A stretch of 7,160 nucleotides of DNA, taken from NCBI GenBank assembly GCA_003695725.1, contig RFHX01000033.1, positions 1-7,160 of the forward strand, in the 5' to 3' direction. How positions within the stretch are numbered: the stretch's first letter is position 1; the number at the start of each line of letters is the position of its first letter. The position numbers were made by a program, and so were the translations under genes. The stretch comes from J061 sp003695725 [NCBI: Candidatus Schekmanbacteria bacterium]. Its GTDB lineage: Bacteria > Schekmanbacteria > GWA2-38-11. Positions 6,555 through 7,160 of this stretch are shown piece by piece. The notes beneath the pieces are model-generated. The model made no database searches and was not told the DNA's origin. It saw only the letters and a list, made by a program, of their open reading frames with translations.

Positions 6555-6561
6555 AAGGAGG
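6555..6561 (+). promoter_or_regulatory. Strong ribosome binding site of acr3
   Basis: AAGGAGG immediately follows the arsA stop and continues into a run of G to 6564, six bases before ATG at 6568. It is the strongest such site in the window and suggests efficient translation of the efflux pump. Confidence 0.85.
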
Positions 6562-6567
6562 GGGAAT

Positions 6568-7160
6568 ATGGGAAACGAAGTTTGCAATAACACTGAAGAT
6601 AGAAGAATGACAAGCATCTTTGAACGCTATCTGACTATCTGGGTTGGACTTTGCATAATTGCAGGTATAGTTTTGGGAAAAATTGCTCCCAATGTGGCAA
6701 AAACCTTGGATGGTATGTCAATCTTCGTCAACGGCGCTCCTGTCGTGTCTATTCCAATAGCAATATGTCTCTTTTTTATGATGTATCCTATTATGGTGAA
6801 GATAGACTTTGCTGAAGTGGTGAAGGCAGGTAAAAGTGGGAAACCTGTACTTTTGACCCTCTTTGTCAACTGGTGCATAAAACCCTTTACAATGTATGCA
6901 ATTGCCCTTTTTTTCCTTGGAATAGTATTCAGAGGATTTATCGGCGCCGAGGCGATGGATTATGTAAAGATGCCTTTTGGGCTTGACCTTCCACTCGGCG
7001 CTACCCACGGTGCCGGCACAGTGGTGATGCATAATGGTATGAAAATGCTTGAAGTGCCGCTGTGGCGAAGCTATCTTGCAGGATGTATTCTTCTTGGTAT
7101 TGCTCCCTGCACTGCAATGGTACTTGTATGGGGTTATCTTGCCCGTGGAAGTGACGGACT
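6568..7160 (+). CDS. acr3: ACR3-type arsenite efflux permease (3' end outside window)
   Basis: The first 197 residues of an arsenite exporter of the ACR3 (BART superfamily) type, cut by the window edge. Family landmarks are [18 protein letters not shown] (first membrane segment, about 20-37), [20 protein letters not shown] (61-80), [15 protein letters not shown] (93-107), and [19 protein letters not shown] (177-195). The last includes Cys181, the functionally important cysteine of the fourth membrane segment. That cysteine is usually near residue 130-140. Here an extra stretch of about 40 residues, roughly 124-166 (from [15 protein letters not shown] to KMLEVPLWR), sits between segments three and four. 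ATG at 6568 follows a strong ribosome site 13 bases after arsA, so the gene is part of the arsR2 operon and supplies the membrane channel for ArsA. The C-terminal half, including the conserved glutamate of segment nine, cannot be checked. Confidence 0.93.
   Translation, partial: MGNEVCNNTEDRRMTSIFERYLTIWVGLCIIAGIVLGKIAPNVAKTLDGMSIFVNGAPVVSIPIAICLFFMMYPIMVKIDFAEVVKAGKSGKPVLLTLFVNWCIKPFTMYAIALFFLGIVFRGFIGAEAMDYVKMPFGLDLPLGATHGAGTVVMHNGMKMLEVPLWRSYLAGCILLGIAPCTAMVLVWGYLARGSDG

Noticed and set aside
6627-7032. Two minus-strand open frames opposite acr3
   Set aside because: The plus strand encodes clear ACR3 motifs there; the minus frames have none.

Overview
The window looks like a bacterial chromosomal or plasmid arsenic-resistance island. 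All ten recognisable genes lie on the + strand and are closely packed. The organism is bacterial: good Shine-Dalgarno sites precede several genes, and the arsR-arsC-arsD-arsA-acr3 gene set is bacterial in type. An FmdE-family protein and a thioredoxin-coupled ArsC fit an anaerobic or facultative bacterium of low to moderate GC, but I cannot place it more precisely from this sequence.

The genes form two consecutive modules, each headed by its own ArsR-type repressor. Module A (11-3491) runs arsR1, a two-repeat ArsP/DUF318-type permease, an FmdE-like protein with a C-terminal zinc finger, a TauE/SafE-type membrane exporter, and a 77-residue CxxC thioredoxin-like protein. Module B (3589 to the window end) runs arsR2, arsC, arsD, arsA and an ACR3-type arsenite efflux permease that is cut off by the window edge. 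The control regions at 332-387 (after arsR1) and 3492-3588 (before arsR2) each contain an AT-rich dyad with the same 8-8-8 layout. These dyads are the likely ArsR operators.

Module B is a classical arsenate/arsenite detoxification operon. ArsC reduces arsenate to arsenite. ArsD, with Cys12, Cys13 and Cys18, passes arsenite to the ArsA ATPase. ArsA carries two P-loops and all three metal-site cysteines, and it should energise export through ACR3. Module A is less conventional. Its repressor has the As/Sb-type CxC metal site, so it probably responds to a trivalent metalloid, but its permease, FmdE-like protein, TauE protein and mini-thioredoxin do not form a textbook pathway. A role in organoarsenical, thiolated arsenic or sulfur-oxyanion handling is possible but is inference. 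This module is the most interesting part of the window.

There is no tRNA, rRNA, CRISPR array, transposase or IS end that I can recognise. No intergenic gap exceeds 100 bases.
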